This document shows positions 25,601 to 54,316 of a stretch of 64,000 nucleotides of DNA, in pieces. Position 1 is the stretch's first letter; each line of letters begins with the position of its first letter. The notes beneath the pieces are model-generated. The model did no database searches. It had not been told where the DNA came from and worked only from the letters and a program-made list of their open reading frames with translations. Made by a program: the position numbers and the translations under genes. Source of the DNA: Ciona intestinalis (taxonomy: Eukaryota; Chordata; Ascidiacea; Phlebobranchia; Cionidae); the NCBI RefSeq assembly GCF_000224145.3, contig NC_020167.2, positions 3,168,977 through 3,232,976 on the forward strand, given 5' to 3'.

Positions 25601-28600
25601 GTAAGCACTTGAATATGTGGTAACTTTGATGTCATAATAAGGTTGAATATATATCATCCTCCAGGGGATACTTATGTTTATTGGTTTTAACTATCATGCT
25701 ATGTTGTATAATTTAACAAACTAATGATATGAGTCGTATAAGATATTTATAGGCCAATAATAATATCCCATTATAGACCCTTGTACCCCAGTGTGAAACT
25801 AACACATTGTATATGCAGCATAATTGCTACCTGATAATACTTAGAATTGATTTTTGTAATTATCTGATATCTGTGCTTAGTTACACATGACACTGTCTAC
25901 GGCAAAGCTTATCATAATTTATTTTGTATACCACAGGATTGGATTTATTATTCAAATTGATTAATGAAATTTTCAAATTACTACATATGTAATACAACTA
26001 CATAGACATTAATCTGTGAAGCGGTGCTCTAAAATATCCTGATTTAGCTTGTCAGTTTTTCGAAAGATAAGATTCTGCGGCCGCATTGTTTATCATTGAT
26101 GCGTATTTCTCATTACGCAGATGGCGAAATCTAATGAAAACGAAGGAAAGATGAAATTCTTTTCCGCTGAAGTAAACAACCTTTTGCTTGGCATTGAGCA
26201 AGGGTCACAGAACCTGAGTACAAGAGATCGTTCAGCAGTATACCAGCTTCTCACATTACTTGTACCATGCTCCAAAGACACATTGATTAAACGAATGAAG
26301 AAATTGCATTCTTCAAAGCAGGTCAACGTATTGATTTTTTTGATTTATTGAACACAAATGCACATCGGTGTTTGGTGTTTAACTCCATACGTCATGTCAA
26401 CCGTTTTAATTTTTATATTGTAGTTGTAAACCATGGTTCTTAAGTGGTTTCTGGTGAAGTACCAATCATTTTCAAAATTTAATTTTCATGCACAGGATTT
26501 AATGGAGCAACTAAATGCCAAAATACACACACAAAATTTTAGTTGGTGTACTGACCAAAACTGTAGTAACCATATTACATCTGATATTTTGGTCAATTTT
26601 TATTTTGGTTGAATTTCTAAAGTTTTGAATTTTTTTGGAACAAAATTTTGCATTTCAGGATGAAGATCTTCGTCAACCAATGCATCGTTTGAAACTCGCG
26701 ATAGATGAAGTCATGGATGAACAGATGAGGCAATATGATGAAGAATGTGCTGCACAACAGTTAGCAAAGTAAGTGATGTTATTTTGTTTAAATACAAGAT
26801 AGAGACTTTAAGTCACTCAGAGCTTAAGTTCTGTCATACTTATATGTATAGGCTGTTGTGTTTGTGTTAAAATTGACCACAAAATCAGTGTTTTTTTGTC
26901 ACCAAAGTTTACAAATTTGCTAAAATAATAAATGATTTAATATTTTCAGGTTGGATGATCGAGTGGCTGCAGCTTCCACAGACGAAGATGAGGATGGTGT
27001 TGTGCCACCTAGTGGTGAGGAGAAGACGAAGCGAACATATGCTCCGAGGAGAAAGTTCAAGTGGACGGATAAAATTCGGTATTTAAAACAAAATTAAGCT
27101 ATGTAGATTTTCTGTGTTGCTGTTCTATTAAACGCTTTGTTTGTTGTTTTTTTATTATTTGGTTTATAGAGTAGAGTATTCTGGGGGTAAGATGGGATAA
27201 CATTAGTACTAAATCCCATGTTTCCTGATAGTGTTTTGAATAACTACCAATGCTTTTTAAGCGTTGTGGGTCGCAGATGTATAATACTGTAAATATTCTT
27301 TGTTTACTACGAGCCAAATGGGACGAGCAAAAAGAACAAAAAAAAAAATGTCCCGTCTTACCCCACTTTGCTATAACATGATAACTGTCGCAGAACTCTG
27401 TTTTTTGATGTGGTGCAAGCAAAAGTGATCCAGATAGAAGCCCAAAAGAACAAAACTTTCCAATCTGCTGAAGAAAACTTAAAAGTAAAATAATTTGCAT
27501 TTTTAATATAATTAGAACCCAATTTCAATTTTATTAACATTTTACTTATTTTTTTTATTTGGTATTTTAATTTTACAAATTATTTGTGTGTTTTTTAGTG
27601 AAAGTTTTATTGGTTTTCTTTGCAGACATTTTTCGAAAATGAAGTAAAAGTTTTGTGGCCTAAAGGATGGATCCAAGCCCGCATGCTGTTTAAAGAGAGT
27701 AGGGAAATCCATTATAAAATCACTGGAAACACGTAAGTGATTTGGTTTTAAAGTAATCGTCAATTATTGATGGGATTAAAAATTAACAAACGTTTGAATT
27801 TATTTGCAGATTCAAGCACAAGAAAGGTAAGAAACGTTTTCTCATGGAAGTTTTCAATGTTAAACTTTATTGCTTTTTTAGTTGTTCTCAGCGGTAACAA
27901 GAAAATTGTTGGTGGTAAGGTTGAGAAAAAGGCAATTGTCACCAATGCTGTGCCTCAGTCTGTTTCCATGCCTAGCTATGTACTGCCACCACCTGGTACA
28001 AGTGCTGCTAAGGTTTCAAAACAGTTGTTCAAGGACTCCGGTATGTCAGTGAGTATGACTTTGAACAGCGAGGCCGTGCCAGAGAAAAATCTGAAGACTG
28101 ATGACATCATGAATCGGGTTATAACAAACGCTCAGCTTGAGGCTGCCTTGAAGAAGTCGGCACCAAAGGAGCAGAAATCCCCACATGTGAGCAGGGATGT
28201 TGTTACTTCTGTTGCAAACGTAGGTCGATCAAAAGAAGTGACACCGGTGGAAAAACGTGTAAAGAATAATTCACAATCATTGTTTAAAATGCTTGAAACT
28301 GTTGCACAACCAAGTTCTAAGGCAGACATTAGTTTTGACAAATCACCAAAGAAAACTTGGCATGAGACGAAGAACTCTACAGACAGGTTCACCACTTCGT
28401 CTTCAGAAACTCAAAAAGTTCAGAAAGAAGCCGCAAAAGTTCCCTATCACCCCAAAAGCACTGGTAACACTAAGCCAGTGACAAAGAAAACTTACCCAAA
28501 GCATGGAACGACAGACCGCAGCACATTGGAGGCAATGGAGCAATACAACACTGAACTTCTTAAGCTAGCTTTGATGGTACCACCTGGAAATCAACCAAGA

Positions 28601-29774
28601 GACAATAACCCGTTAGCAAACATGCTAACCATGGGCTACCCAGGTTTACTTCCACCGCCGTCTACAGGAGCAGAGGATTTTGCAAACTTCATGAAACTGC
28701 AGCAAGCTGCTATGCAGAGTCAGCTACAGAACCCATCGTTTAAACCTTACCTTACCAATATGCCGGCACAACCAAGCAAACACAAACCTGCCAAAAACTT
28801 TTTAAGTGATCAGACTGGCAAGTTTGCCGAACCTTCGAAAGTGAAAACAAAAATCACGAGCCATATCAGCAGCAATAATAATCTAAACCAAAAGCAAAGC
28901 TCATTCAAACCATACGATACCTCAAAATCTGCGGTGCAGAAACATTCAGAAATCAAAGTAAAGAAAATTCAGGACCCACACAATTTAAGTCAGTCTCGAC
29001 ACACAGCACTCCACACTAGTCAGCCACATCTCCATCAGCCCAAACAGTCCCAGTCCAACACAGCAGCTAGCGTGCACCGTGACATTTTAACCCAACACCA
29101 CAAATTGGTCAAACCATCTGTTCCTATAGATCGGGTGAAGTGCCAGACATTTATCCCACCCAGTCCTTCTGTATCTCCACACACCCCGAAAAGCAGCCAC
29201 GACAAAATCCAACAGAACTTCCAGAAGTCAATTTTTTCACCAGACTGGGTGATTCCTAATTCCCGAACTACAAGCCCCCTAACCTCCCAAAATTCAAGTC
29301 CGAGGAATGCCCCTCTCAGTTCTCCTAGGGCAAGTCCTTTGTCCTTTACCAACCATTCAGTAGCGAACACTTACACAAAACAATACCCCATCGGTACTGG
29401 TGCATCTCTCCCAGGAACTGTCCCTTCTTCTCCCCAGTTAAGCTACACTCCAATACTAAACATGAACCCTCTTGAACCAAACTTTATGTCATTACCACAG
29501 GTAAGACTTGAAGCTCACATTATTCTGTATTAGAAGACTTTTAGTGTTTAATGTCTGCTAATATGACACAACAGAAATATAACCATTTTATTATGTTTAA
29601 CCTGCTGTTACATTGCCAGGGTACAATAAACGACAGACAGAGAGACAAAGCAGCAATGGACGCCCTAGTTTCTGTTCAAAATCATCAAACCGGTAACCAT
29701 TTGATCTGCCCACTTGCTTTTAATACGAGTAAACATAATGAGTAACGTTTTGTGTTGCAGGTACTCGTCGATGA
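22674..29774 (+). CDS. UBN1: ubinuclein, histone H3.3 chaperone (HIRA complex) subunit
   Basis: Ubinuclein (yeast Hpc2) joins HIRA and CABIN1 to deposit H3.3-H4 independently of replication. Exons: 22674-22820, 23218-23424, 23768-23980, 24095-24189, 24332-24435, 24595-24665, 24976-25054, 25374-25468, 26121-26321, 26659-26768, 26950-27078, 27394-27484, 27626-27732, 27810-27826 (17-nt micro-exon, tentative), 27882-29500, 29620-29692, 29761-29774; 1123 residues. The H3.3-binding Hpc2-related domain (about 65-150) contains [14 protein letters not shown] and [20 protein letters not shown]. The ubinuclein middle domain (about 340-550) contains the acidic [19 protein letters not shown] and [16 protein letters not shown]. 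The 570-residue tail is rich in Pro, Ser and Gln. UBN1 and UBN2 cannot be told apart; this is probably the single ancestral gene. Skipping the micro-exon and using the acceptor before 27892 also keeps frame (1114 residues). Confidence 0.92.
25527..25582. repeat. perfect 28-bp tandem duplication
   Basis: ATTACAGGCTGCTTGTAAAA... (25527-25554) is repeated exactly at 25555-25582, in a ubinuclein intron. It is recent, since there are no differences between the copies. Confidence 0.9.
27177..27373 (-). mobile_element. MITE copy 8, reverse orientation
   Basis: Left end CTGGGGGTAAGATGGGATAA, right end TGTCCCGTCTTACCCCACTTTG. The interior on the minus strand shows the family words CTCGTCCCATTTGGCTCGTA and AAACAAAGAATATT. 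It lies in a ubinuclein intron, ending 20 bp before an exon. Confidence 0.75.
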
Positions 29775-30263
29775 CAAAATGCAGACCTGACAGTGCACCA
29801 GTACAGTGCCGTAAACTATTATTTTGTATTGGTACGCCACGAGTAAGGCGCGCATGCAAGCGTCGAAACTTGTACCGTATTTTTTGTCGATCCGATGCAA
29901 TTTTCGTCAATCAAAAGTGTCCGCGAATTTGCGATCCGTTAAAATGTCGAGTGCTGCTTATTTAATTTTTGTATCATGTGGTCGTTTATAGGAAATCTCA
30001 ACACACGCGTACCAACATACGAATATAATGCCCAAACGTAAAATATTATCTGTACCCCAGTGTATAATAATATATGTTTAGCAAAACGCATGAAAACCCC
30101 GTGGCCTTGAGCACGATAATGTGTACGTTGTTTTCATTTATTGATAAAACTCGTTAGCCCAAGTCTCTTTTTTGGAAACCTAATAAATCAAGTTTGGTTT
30201 CACGAAAACACTTATTCCGATAAAAGCAATAAACGATGCAAAGACAGAACAAAAATCCAGTGT
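29775..30263. terminator. convergent 3' ends of ubinuclein and GST
   Basis: No coding exon. Plus-strand AATAAA occurs at 30182-30187 and 30228-30233 (candidate ubinuclein ends). A minus-strand AATAAA occurs at 30137-30142 (candidate GST end, about 120 bp after its stop). If these are used, the two 3' UTRs overlap by at least about 50 bp. Confidence 0.5.
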
Positions 30264-30932
30264 CTAAATTGTACTTCTCGCGCTTCCCCAAACGGCGCGA
30301 ACACCTCGCACTGGATATTTTATAAACCGATTAGATTTTCGGTATTCCGAGATTGGCTGAAGGGTGAGAAAAATTTCGCGATGATGTTTTATTCTCGGGT
30401 GGCCGTCTACGGATTCAGGGAAGCACATTTGGATGACGTCAAACGTCTCGAAAAAATAAAAGTCGATCCAAGTCAAACGTTTACCAGCCATCCACTCATG
30501 ACAGCCAAAGAATGTATCAATTTGACGCAACTTTATATCCAAATTTTGCTGAAACTTCTGTTTTAAAATGTTAAAGTCCGGATTGGAACAAAGGTCCCGA
30601 AAGGTTTTTCGGAAATCTATCATAAAGCCTTGGAATATATCACATCGGATATGCTCTTCTTCGGTTTCTGGCATAAGACCACCTTTGTTTGCCAAATATT
30701 TCATAATTGCCATGCTTTCGGTAAGTTTTACATCTTTGTCTATCAAATATGGTAGATTAGGAAAGTTTAGGCCTAATTTGTACTTCTCATCCAGCCAGTT
30801 ACTGAGATCAGCCGTATTGTCTTTTCGTAAAACCTGATAGTACTTGACATCTTCATATTCCAACCCCAGGTATTCCAGCATTAAGCGGATCTGCTCGCCC
30901 ATTCCACGAAAATTCCAGTAACCTAAAATCAT
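30264..30932 (-). CDS. mu-class glutathione S-transferase, single exon
   Basis: A cytosolic enzyme that conjugates glutathione to electrophiles. One uninterrupted frame of 222 residues, the usual mu-class length. The thioredoxin-fold domain starts MILGYWNFRGMGEQIRLMLE, with the catalytic Tyr at residue 5, followed by KYKLGLNFPNLPYLIDKDVK (mu-class hallmark) and LTESMAIMKYLA (glutathione gamma-glutamyl site Glu-Ser). The alpha-helical domain carries WMAGKRLTWIDFYFFETFD, and the protein ends ...RAVWGSARSTI. It lacks introns although vertebrate mu GSTs have seven, and most neighbours are split, so it may descend from a retrocopy that is still open. An acceptor-like AG on the minus strand (30961-30960), 28 bp before the ATG, could be a 5' UTR or trans-splice site. 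Confidence 0.93.
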   Translation of the reverse strand: MILGYWNFRGMGEQIRLMLEYLGLEYEDVKYYQVLRKDNTADLSNWLDEKYKLGLNFPNLPYLIDKDVKLTESMAIMKYLANKGGLMPETEEEHIRCDIFQGFMIDFRKTFRDLCSNPDFNILKQKFQQNLDIKLRQIDTFFGCHEWMAGKRLTWIDFYFFETFDVIQMCFPESVDGHPRIKHHREIFLTLQPISEYRKSNRFIKYPVRGVRAVWGSARSTI

Positions 30933-43006
<12,074 letters not shown>

Positions 43007-44182
43007 AACCTGGTTTACCACAGCCTTTATTGGAGCGCTTGACAACTGCCGGCAGTTACCATGTTGCCAAACGTATTTCTTACCCAATGTAGTATTACTA
43101 ACTGGTAGCTTTAAAGTTCAGTGCGAGTTTACAGGTTAAGTATTAAACATATGAAGAAATATTGACATTATAACACCGTTTTATGCCCAAGTCTTAAGAT
43201 CGTGTTCGTTTCAAACTACTCGCCAACTTTTATAAACCTTCTATCGTGCCAACACCTATTTCTGTACGAAAATCCCAAGCCGTTTTTACCCTCTTCTGTT
43301 GAAAGTATTTTAGTATTTTCCTGCGTTAGTATTCCTTGTTATTGTGGAAGAATTTGCCACATACCCCTGTGACGTAACTGCAACTGATCTTGGCTAACTT
43401 TTAAAGCAATCGGCGTTAAACTGAAACATTGCAACTGATTTTGACACGCCGATCCTCTGGTGCTTCGCGATTACTTTAGTTAAATATAACGTTAAATAAT
43501 TGCGCGTGGTCATGTCAGTTTTTGACCAATGGAAGTCTGTAAAAAGTTACTCTCTGTTATTACTTCCGTTACATTGTGCTCATTTTTGTGTATTACTTGC
43601 GCCACAATGTAACTGCCAAATCGAATCTGACTCGTTTCTCTTTCTAAGTTTTTGTAGTAAGAACAATCTGCTCCTGCGTCAAAGCATACGTCACGAAGAA
43701 CATTTTCGCGGACGCAACAACTCGATAGTTGCCGAATAATTACGACGCACCTATTAAGCGTAATTAACGCTACGGCTTGTGCGTCTTCGCAGTTACCAAA
43801 TATGGCAGTTTGCGTGAGTTTTTGCAGGTCTGTTAATAATTATTTAGTAACTCCTATTAGAAATAAAGAATAAAGAAAACTTTCCCAGAAAATCTGTTTT
43901 TATACGACCTTTAACACTCACTTCCCGCTAAGTTCAAAGAAATACGTTTCGCTCCCCTACACTTGTGAAACGTGCACTGTTTTCCTTGGAAACACTGCTG
44001 TTTGATTGACAGCTACTCAGTTTTTGTATCTACTTCAGCAAAATACATTACGGTCGATCACGGGATTTATAAGGGGCGTTGTAATACATGTAGACAAGTT
44101 ACTTTAGTAAGAAAACTTAACCAAAGCTCAGAAATATGTTTTATAATACTTTTATATTGTTTCATTCAGAATATTAATTAAA
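43007..44182. other. SMAD1/5 3' UTR and ZDHHC upstream region
   Basis: No coding exon. Tandem plus-strand poly(A) signals AATAAA at 43862-43867 and 43869-43874 suggest a SMAD1/5 3' UTR of about 870 bases. The next gene starts about 300 bp later. An acceptor-like TTTCATTCAG at 44160-44169, 13 bp before the ZDHHC start codon, is a candidate trans-splice site. Confidence 0.5.
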
Positions 44183-49205
<5,023 letters not shown>

Positions 49206-50071
49206 AACATTTTACTAACTCTTTCCATATCTGCAAATTCTGCACAAGCCTTATCTGTTGCTTTGTAATACCGCATGTTAAACTTTGTTTGCCTATTTCT
49301 AATTCTGAGTGAAAATAGCACATCTCACATTTAATTTTTACGTCTTATTTAAACACATATAATGAATAGGTAAGTTATAGTGTCATCTAAGCGCATGAGA
49401 CTTAATATCAAGCTTTTGCTGCAAGCTTTCATCCCAAGCAACCATTTTTAGTTCTCGGAGCTAAACATTTTGTAGCTGTCAAAGACCAATAAACATTCTT
49501 TCCAGCATTTATTAGCCATAATCAACTCTTAATTTCGCAGATAGTTGTAAACAATTTTACAAAGCAGTTATTTTACTTAAATCCTTTGAAGGGTTGTATT
49601 AGTAAACACCCAGCTTGTATTGTTGTCTTTCTAATTTTACTTTTTATTTTAGCACTTGCATTTGATTGTATATTAAATATTGTGTTGTGGAAATAAAGCT
49701 GTTTCTCATCAATTTTAACTACATTTAACAAACTAGAAAATAGTTTTGAATTGGCTACTTTTGTGTTGGAACACTGATTTATCTCTTAACGGTTTGGTGT
49801 GTACTCCGTCCATGTTTGCTGAAAGATATTAAAACTCTAGTTGTATGTCAGGACAAATATGTTTCACGCTATGGTCACATCTGAAAAGTATCGTCAATCC
49901 CAAGAGAAAAAGGCAGAGTGAGTGCAATAGTGCATGAGAAAGTACAGCGTCAGTTGAATCATATACGTGCTGGCAGTTACTGATTTGGTGATTCGTTAGT
50001 GCGGTTAATATATAAAACTGTTACCCGTACCGCTATAAGGTGAGCTAGGATATAGACTTTGGGACAATAGA
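49206..50071. other. ZDHHC 3' UTR and ARL6IP5 promoter region
   Basis: No coding exon. AATAAA occurs at 49487-49492 and 49692-49697, so the ZDHHC 3' UTR is about 300-500 bases. The remaining 350 bp precede ARL6IP5; no TATA box or acceptor-like site stood out. Confidence 0.5.
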
Positions 50072-51116
50072 ATGGCAAGCGATATCCAACTACCACCCAT
50101 AAGAAGTGTGGACGATTTTCTCATTGCAAGTGCCAGGTTTGGTCGTCCAGATTATCAGGACAAGGAGCGATGGAACAATCGTATTGTGAACAACCTTATG
50201 TATTACCAAACCAACTATCTCATAGTTGCATTCGTTGCCTTTGGATTGGTCACGTAAGATATTTAAAGCTTATCTTTGTAAAATTTAATGTAACGTTATA
50301 AACATGCGTATACACCTTAACCTTACCAGTTTTAGATTGATAGGTGTATTTTTCATAGGTATTTCCGCCCAATTGATACTATTACTGGTGGAGGATTGTT
50401 TGTTGGACTTGCTGCTTTAGCTTTATATGCAACAAACAACCGGTAAAGTACATATACTAGACATTTTGTGTAAAGGGCGTATATGTGATTACCTTGTACT
50501 GCTATCTCTTTGTGTGCAGATGAACCTACATCTATTTACCATTACCTCAAAACAAACAGACAGACAGACATGGCATAATGTTATAATTAACATAGCACTC
50601 TGTGTAATAAACCTAATAAAATGAAGATGCCAAATTTTTTTTTTCTCAAATCCAAAGCGGAGCTGTGCAAAAGTTCAAGAAGGATCATCCTGCTGTATTA
50701 GTTGCTGGTATTGTTGGTGTATCTACTGTTGCAATGTACATGCTTGGTTCTATTGCTGCCTTTGTTTTCAGCATTGCTCTACCTATGCTTCGTAAGTAGT
50801 CTTGCTAATTCACTGGAGTATCTCATAATTGTATATTAGTTTTTTTATTAAAAAATATTTTATCAATAAACCAAGATAGCCCTTAAGTTAACAGCCATTA
50901 CAGATAATAGTTTCACAGCATGTTTTGGTGCATACTTCTATAAAAGTTGGTGCTAAAAAATTGAACCTTCCGTTTATATTTCTAGTAATTCTCCTACATG
51001 CTTCATTTCGAATGCGCAACTTGCGTAATAAAGTTCAGAACAAGGTTGAAGCTGTTGGCCTTAAAAGAACTCCTATGGGTGTAATAATGCGGGCACTTGA
51101 TCAAGAATTATCTTAA
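50072..51116 (+). CDS. ARL6IP5: PRA1-family protein 3 (ARL6-interacting protein 5)
   Basis: An ER membrane protein of the PRA1/PRAF family (JWA, GTRAP3-18) that regulates export of transporters such as glutamate carriers. Exons 50072-50253, 50359-50442, 50658-50791 and 50986-51116 give 176 residues. The N-terminus [20 protein letters not shown] matches the PRA1 entry motif. [19 protein letters not shown] leads into two hydrophobic hairpins (about 50-90 and 105-140), and the conserved end is [17 protein letters not shown]...[12 protein letters not shown]. Length is close to the vertebrate protein (188). AATAAA at 51473-51478 follows the stop by about 360 bp. It is convergent with SRBD1. Confidence 0.94.
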
Positions 51117-51928
51117 TTGAGTCATTCTATTTCAATCACACATAATGGATGCACACCTATACTGTATATAGTTTACACTAAAGAATCTATAGTAAAATGG
51201 TACTTGTGTAGTGTATATCTTTTTTCAACGTGATATGTTCAAATTGTTGTTTAAGTTCACCTTTGTAGCTGTATTTAATCTGTCAGTCTTATTCTGTGCG
51301 AAATTTGTTGGTACACAAACTTTTGATATGTTAATACTTAATAGTGCTGTGCGTGTGATATTATGTCTCTGTTGCCTGTTCCCTTCATTTTGTTTTTTGT
51401 TGTTGTATGAAACTCTAGGAATGTATGTTTGGTGTTCAAATAATTTGCTGAGGTACAACTTACGACTGTAAGAATAAACTTCTTTACTGTTAGCACCATT
51501 TCTCTGTTTAATGTAATGGGTGTGGGTGGGATCTAAAAGTTTAAAACATTAGCATGCATGTAAGAGTTTAGTCATTAATTATTTAGCCATTTTATTGATG
51601 TTGTGGGAATGTGGGAACAAAGTAAGGGTGTTGCATTTTTAAAGTATGGATGTCGCATTTTCTCACTTCCAACCCATCATGGTGTGTCGTAAAAATCATT
51701 ACAGATTGTATTCTTTTAAATTTAATAACTGTTAAATATTCCTAACTTAAACCTAAAGTAATACACAGTGTAACATATGACGTTGAATGCAATGAACCAA
51801 ATAAACAACCATGGATAAACAAAAAGTGGCCAAGAACCAACAGAATACACTCTTTAGTATCAGTATGATAGCAGAAAATACAAGTACAGAAGAACAGTGA
51901 TAATAAAACAGTATAAACTTAGCAGTGA
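51117..51928. other. convergent 3' flanks of ARL6IP5 and SRBD1
   Basis: No coding exon. It holds the ARL6IP5 3' UTR up to about 51495 and, on the other strand, the SRBD1 3' UTR. An 86-residue hydrophobic plus-strand frame (51211-51471) lies inside the ARL6IP5 3' UTR and looks like chance. Confidence 0.5.
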
Positions 51929-54316
51929 TTACATGAACTTAGTTTCAACAACATCAGTTTTTACAAGCCTTAATGATATGCGCTTTTTCGGCTTGTTTAC
52001 ATTCGTAACGGCAACAGAGATGAGATCATTTGGCCCAAGTACATGTCTCAGTTCTTCCCATTTTCCTTTCATATCACTTGAGTGTACTAACCCATCTGTC
52101 CCAACTCCTATATCAACAAAGATCCCGAAATCAACCACATTTGACACTTTGCCCTGCATTGTAGTTCCACACCTTAAATCAGTAATACAACTGATTCCAG
52201 TCTTATAAAAATGTGATGTTACATTCCGAATATCTCGATACCCACATGGAGCCGATAATCCATCAATTATCAACTGTAATGTTGGTTCCCCTACTTCCAG
52301 TTCATTAGCAAATTGAGAAATTGTTTTTTTCCGAACTGCTTGTTTTATGTTCGAAATGAAATAATCTTTACCAACCTCAGAAGATGACAAATTTATTTTC
52401 TTCAAAAATTGTTCTGTTGTTTTATATGACTCTGGATGAATCCAAGTTTGGTCAAGTGGATTAACTTCATGATGCAACTTTTGTTTTTTAGAGTTCTTTG
52501 ATGTTGCTGTAATTTTACGTTTCCTTTTATCTGTTGGTTCAGTTTTCACATGTTCAGTTTTAACTGACTTTTTCTGACATTCTGAAGGGGTGTTGGCTTT
52601 CTGAACAATTCGCATAAATCCAGCACATTGTTCGAATGTCTTTTTTCCTACTCCAGGAACCTCAAGCAACTGATCCCTGTTGATGAAAGGTCCATTTTTT
52701 TCTCTCCACTTTAGTATTTTGTCCACCTGTGTCTTCTTCAACCCAGCCACATGTCTTAGCAAAGAGGCACCAGCAACATTCAGATCTACACCTACAAATG
52801 TCACACAATCTTCAACCACTGACTGGAGTGTGGCTTTCATTAAAATATCTGGTATATCATGCTGATACATTCCTATACCAAGATGCTTGGCATCAATCTT
52901 TACAAGTTCTACCAAAGGATCCTGAAGTCTCCTTGCAATTGATACAGCACTGCGAAGATTGGGATCAAGATCTGGCATCTCCTGCTTTGCTTCTTCCGTT
53001 ACACTGTAGATTGAAGCACCACTCTCATTGACAATGCAGTATTTGAGATCTTTTTTACAAGAAACATAAATAAAACGGGATACCAGTTCTTCTGTTTCTC
53101 TACAAGCTGTTCCATTTCCAATGCCAATTAGTTGAATGTTAAATTTGTTAAGAAGTTGAAGCAGTTTGGAAACTGCTGGGTTTGCATGGTGTAGATAGAA
53201 CACATCAACTGCCAGAATTTCCATTCCATTTGATGAAACTACAGCACATTTGCATCCATTTTTGTATCCAGGATCAATTCCTAAAATGATTTTACCTCGT
53301 ACTGGGCTTGTTAACAGCAGTTTTTTTAGATTTCTTCCAAACACATGAACAGAATCCATCTGTGCCGTTTTCGTTAATTCAGACCTGGTTTTTCTTAATA
53401 CTTGAGGTTTAAGCAGCCGGGTATATGCTTCTGTAACACATTCTTTTAATAAGGTTTTCATATCTTCATATTTATGTTCTTCCGCCCATTTATAGTTACA
53501 CCAATCGATGAAATTATTTTCGGCTCTTTCACTAATGTGGATTTTAACAGTTAACTCTTTTAATGCCTCTCCCCTGTTAATAGCAAGTACTTGATACGAC
53601 CGAAGAGCTGAAACATTATGTTGAAAATGATGGTAGCATTCAAATTTCGAAGTGTTTTGGCTTGTGCTATGACCACCTTTTTCTTTTTCAGCATCCATTG
53701 CCTTTTTCTTTGAGGCAGACATTTTTGCTTCTAATGTTAAACATGTTGGTTTCAAGTATCTTTTTATCCGCTCAAGAGTAGTTTTGTCTCTAGCAATGGC
53801 TTCGCAGATAATATGCTTCACTCCAGTTTTAACTTCTTTTAAATTGGCACGACCTTCACAGTCTTTTTTAACCCATTCATTTAAATTGATAAGTTGCCTG
53901 GGATTGTTTAGTATAGCTTTTGCAGCGTTATCCAAACCCAAAGTGCGTGCACGGCATGCTAAAGTTTTCTTATCAACCTTGTATGGTGCAAGTAAAACAT
54001 TGATCTCTTCTACAGTTTCAGCAGCATTTAGTGATTCAACAACTGCATGGTCCAAAGGTTCTTGTTTTTGAACTTGCCTAATTGCTGTTGTAGCTTTTTT
54101 TTGAACATCTCTGAGTTCCTTAAGGGTGTCCAAAAACATGCGCAACGTATTTGGATCCATTCCATGAGTTACCTCTTTCCTATACCTTGAAATGAATGGT
54201 ATTGTACACTCTTGTACTTCTATCATTTGTATGATGTTGTTTGCTGTGTTTTTATCCACATTTAGTCTTTCGGAAAGTAGATGTGCAATGTCCCATTTCT
54301 CACGGCTTTCGCCCAT
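51929..54316 (-). CDS. SRBD1: S1 RNA-binding domain protein 1 (Tex homologue), intronless
   Basis: The animal relative of bacterial Tex and Spt6-like proteins, predicted to bind RNA. One frame of 795 residues, starting at the ATG at 54316 (MGESREKWDIAHLL). Domains in order: Tex N-terminal helical region (about 8-200, with VQECTIPFISRYRKEVTHGM); YqgF/RNase H-like domain (about 340-470, GKIILGIDPGYKNGCKCAVV); paired helix-hairpin-helix (about 525-590, LEVPGVGKKTFEQCAGFM); a Lys-rich insertion (about 595-640, TDKRKRKITATSKNSKKQK) that could act as a nuclear signal; and a C-terminal S1 domain (about 715-785, GKVSNVVDFGIFVDIGVGTD). Human SRBD1 is longer (about 995) and has many introns, so the single exon here is unusual. 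An acceptor-like TATTGTAG ends 69 bp upstream of the ATG. Confidence 0.95.
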   Translation of the reverse strand: MGESREKWDIAHLLSERLNVDKNTANNIIQMIEVQECTIPFISRYRKEVTHGMDPNTLRMFLDTLKELRDVQKKATTAIRQVQKQEPLDHAVVESLNAAETVEEINVLLAPYKVDKKTLACRARTLGLDNAAKAILNNPRQLINLNEWVKKDCEGRANLKEVKTGVKHIICEAIARDKTTLERIKRYLKPTCLTLEAKMSASKKKAMDAEKEKGGHSTSQNTSKFECYHHFQHNVSALRSYQVLAINRGEALKELTVKIHISERAENNFIDWCNYKWAEEHKYEDMKTLLKECVTEAYTRLLKPQVLRKTRSELTKTAQMDSVHVFGRNLKKLLLTSPVRGKIILGIDPGYKNGCKCAVVSSNGMEILAVDVFYLHHANPAVSKLLQLLNKFNIQLIGIGNGTACRETEELVSRFIYVSCKKDLKYCIVNESGASIYSVTEEAKQEMPDLDPNLRSAVSIARRLQDPLVELVKIDAKHLGIGMYQHDIPDILMKATLQSVVEDCVTFVGVDLNVAGASLLRHVAGLKKTQVDKILKWREKNGPFINRDQLLEVPGVGKKTFEQCAGFMRIVQKANTPSECQKKSVKTEHVKTEPTDKRKRKITATSKNSKKQKLHHEVNPLDQTWIHPESYKTTEQFLKKINLSSSEVGKDYFISNIKQAVRKKTISQFANELEVGEPTLQLIIDGLSAPCGYRDIRNVTSHFYKTGISCITDLRCGTTMQGKVSNVVDFGIFVDIGVGTDGLVHSSDMKGKWEELRHVLGPNDLISVAVTNVNKPKKRISLRLVKTDVVETKFM

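Noticed and set aside
29035-29370. 111-residue minus-strand frame
   Set aside because: Shadow of the large ubinuclein exon; no start context or splice support.
51211-51471. 86-residue hydrophobic frame after ARL6IP5
   Set aside because: It lies within the ARL6IP5 3' UTR before its poly(A) signal. T-rich DNA gives hydrophobic frames by chance, and an antisense frame of similar length overlaps it.
52680-54071. Plus-strand frames of 60-100 residues opposite SRBD1
   Set aside because: Antisense shadows of a highly conserved coding frame.
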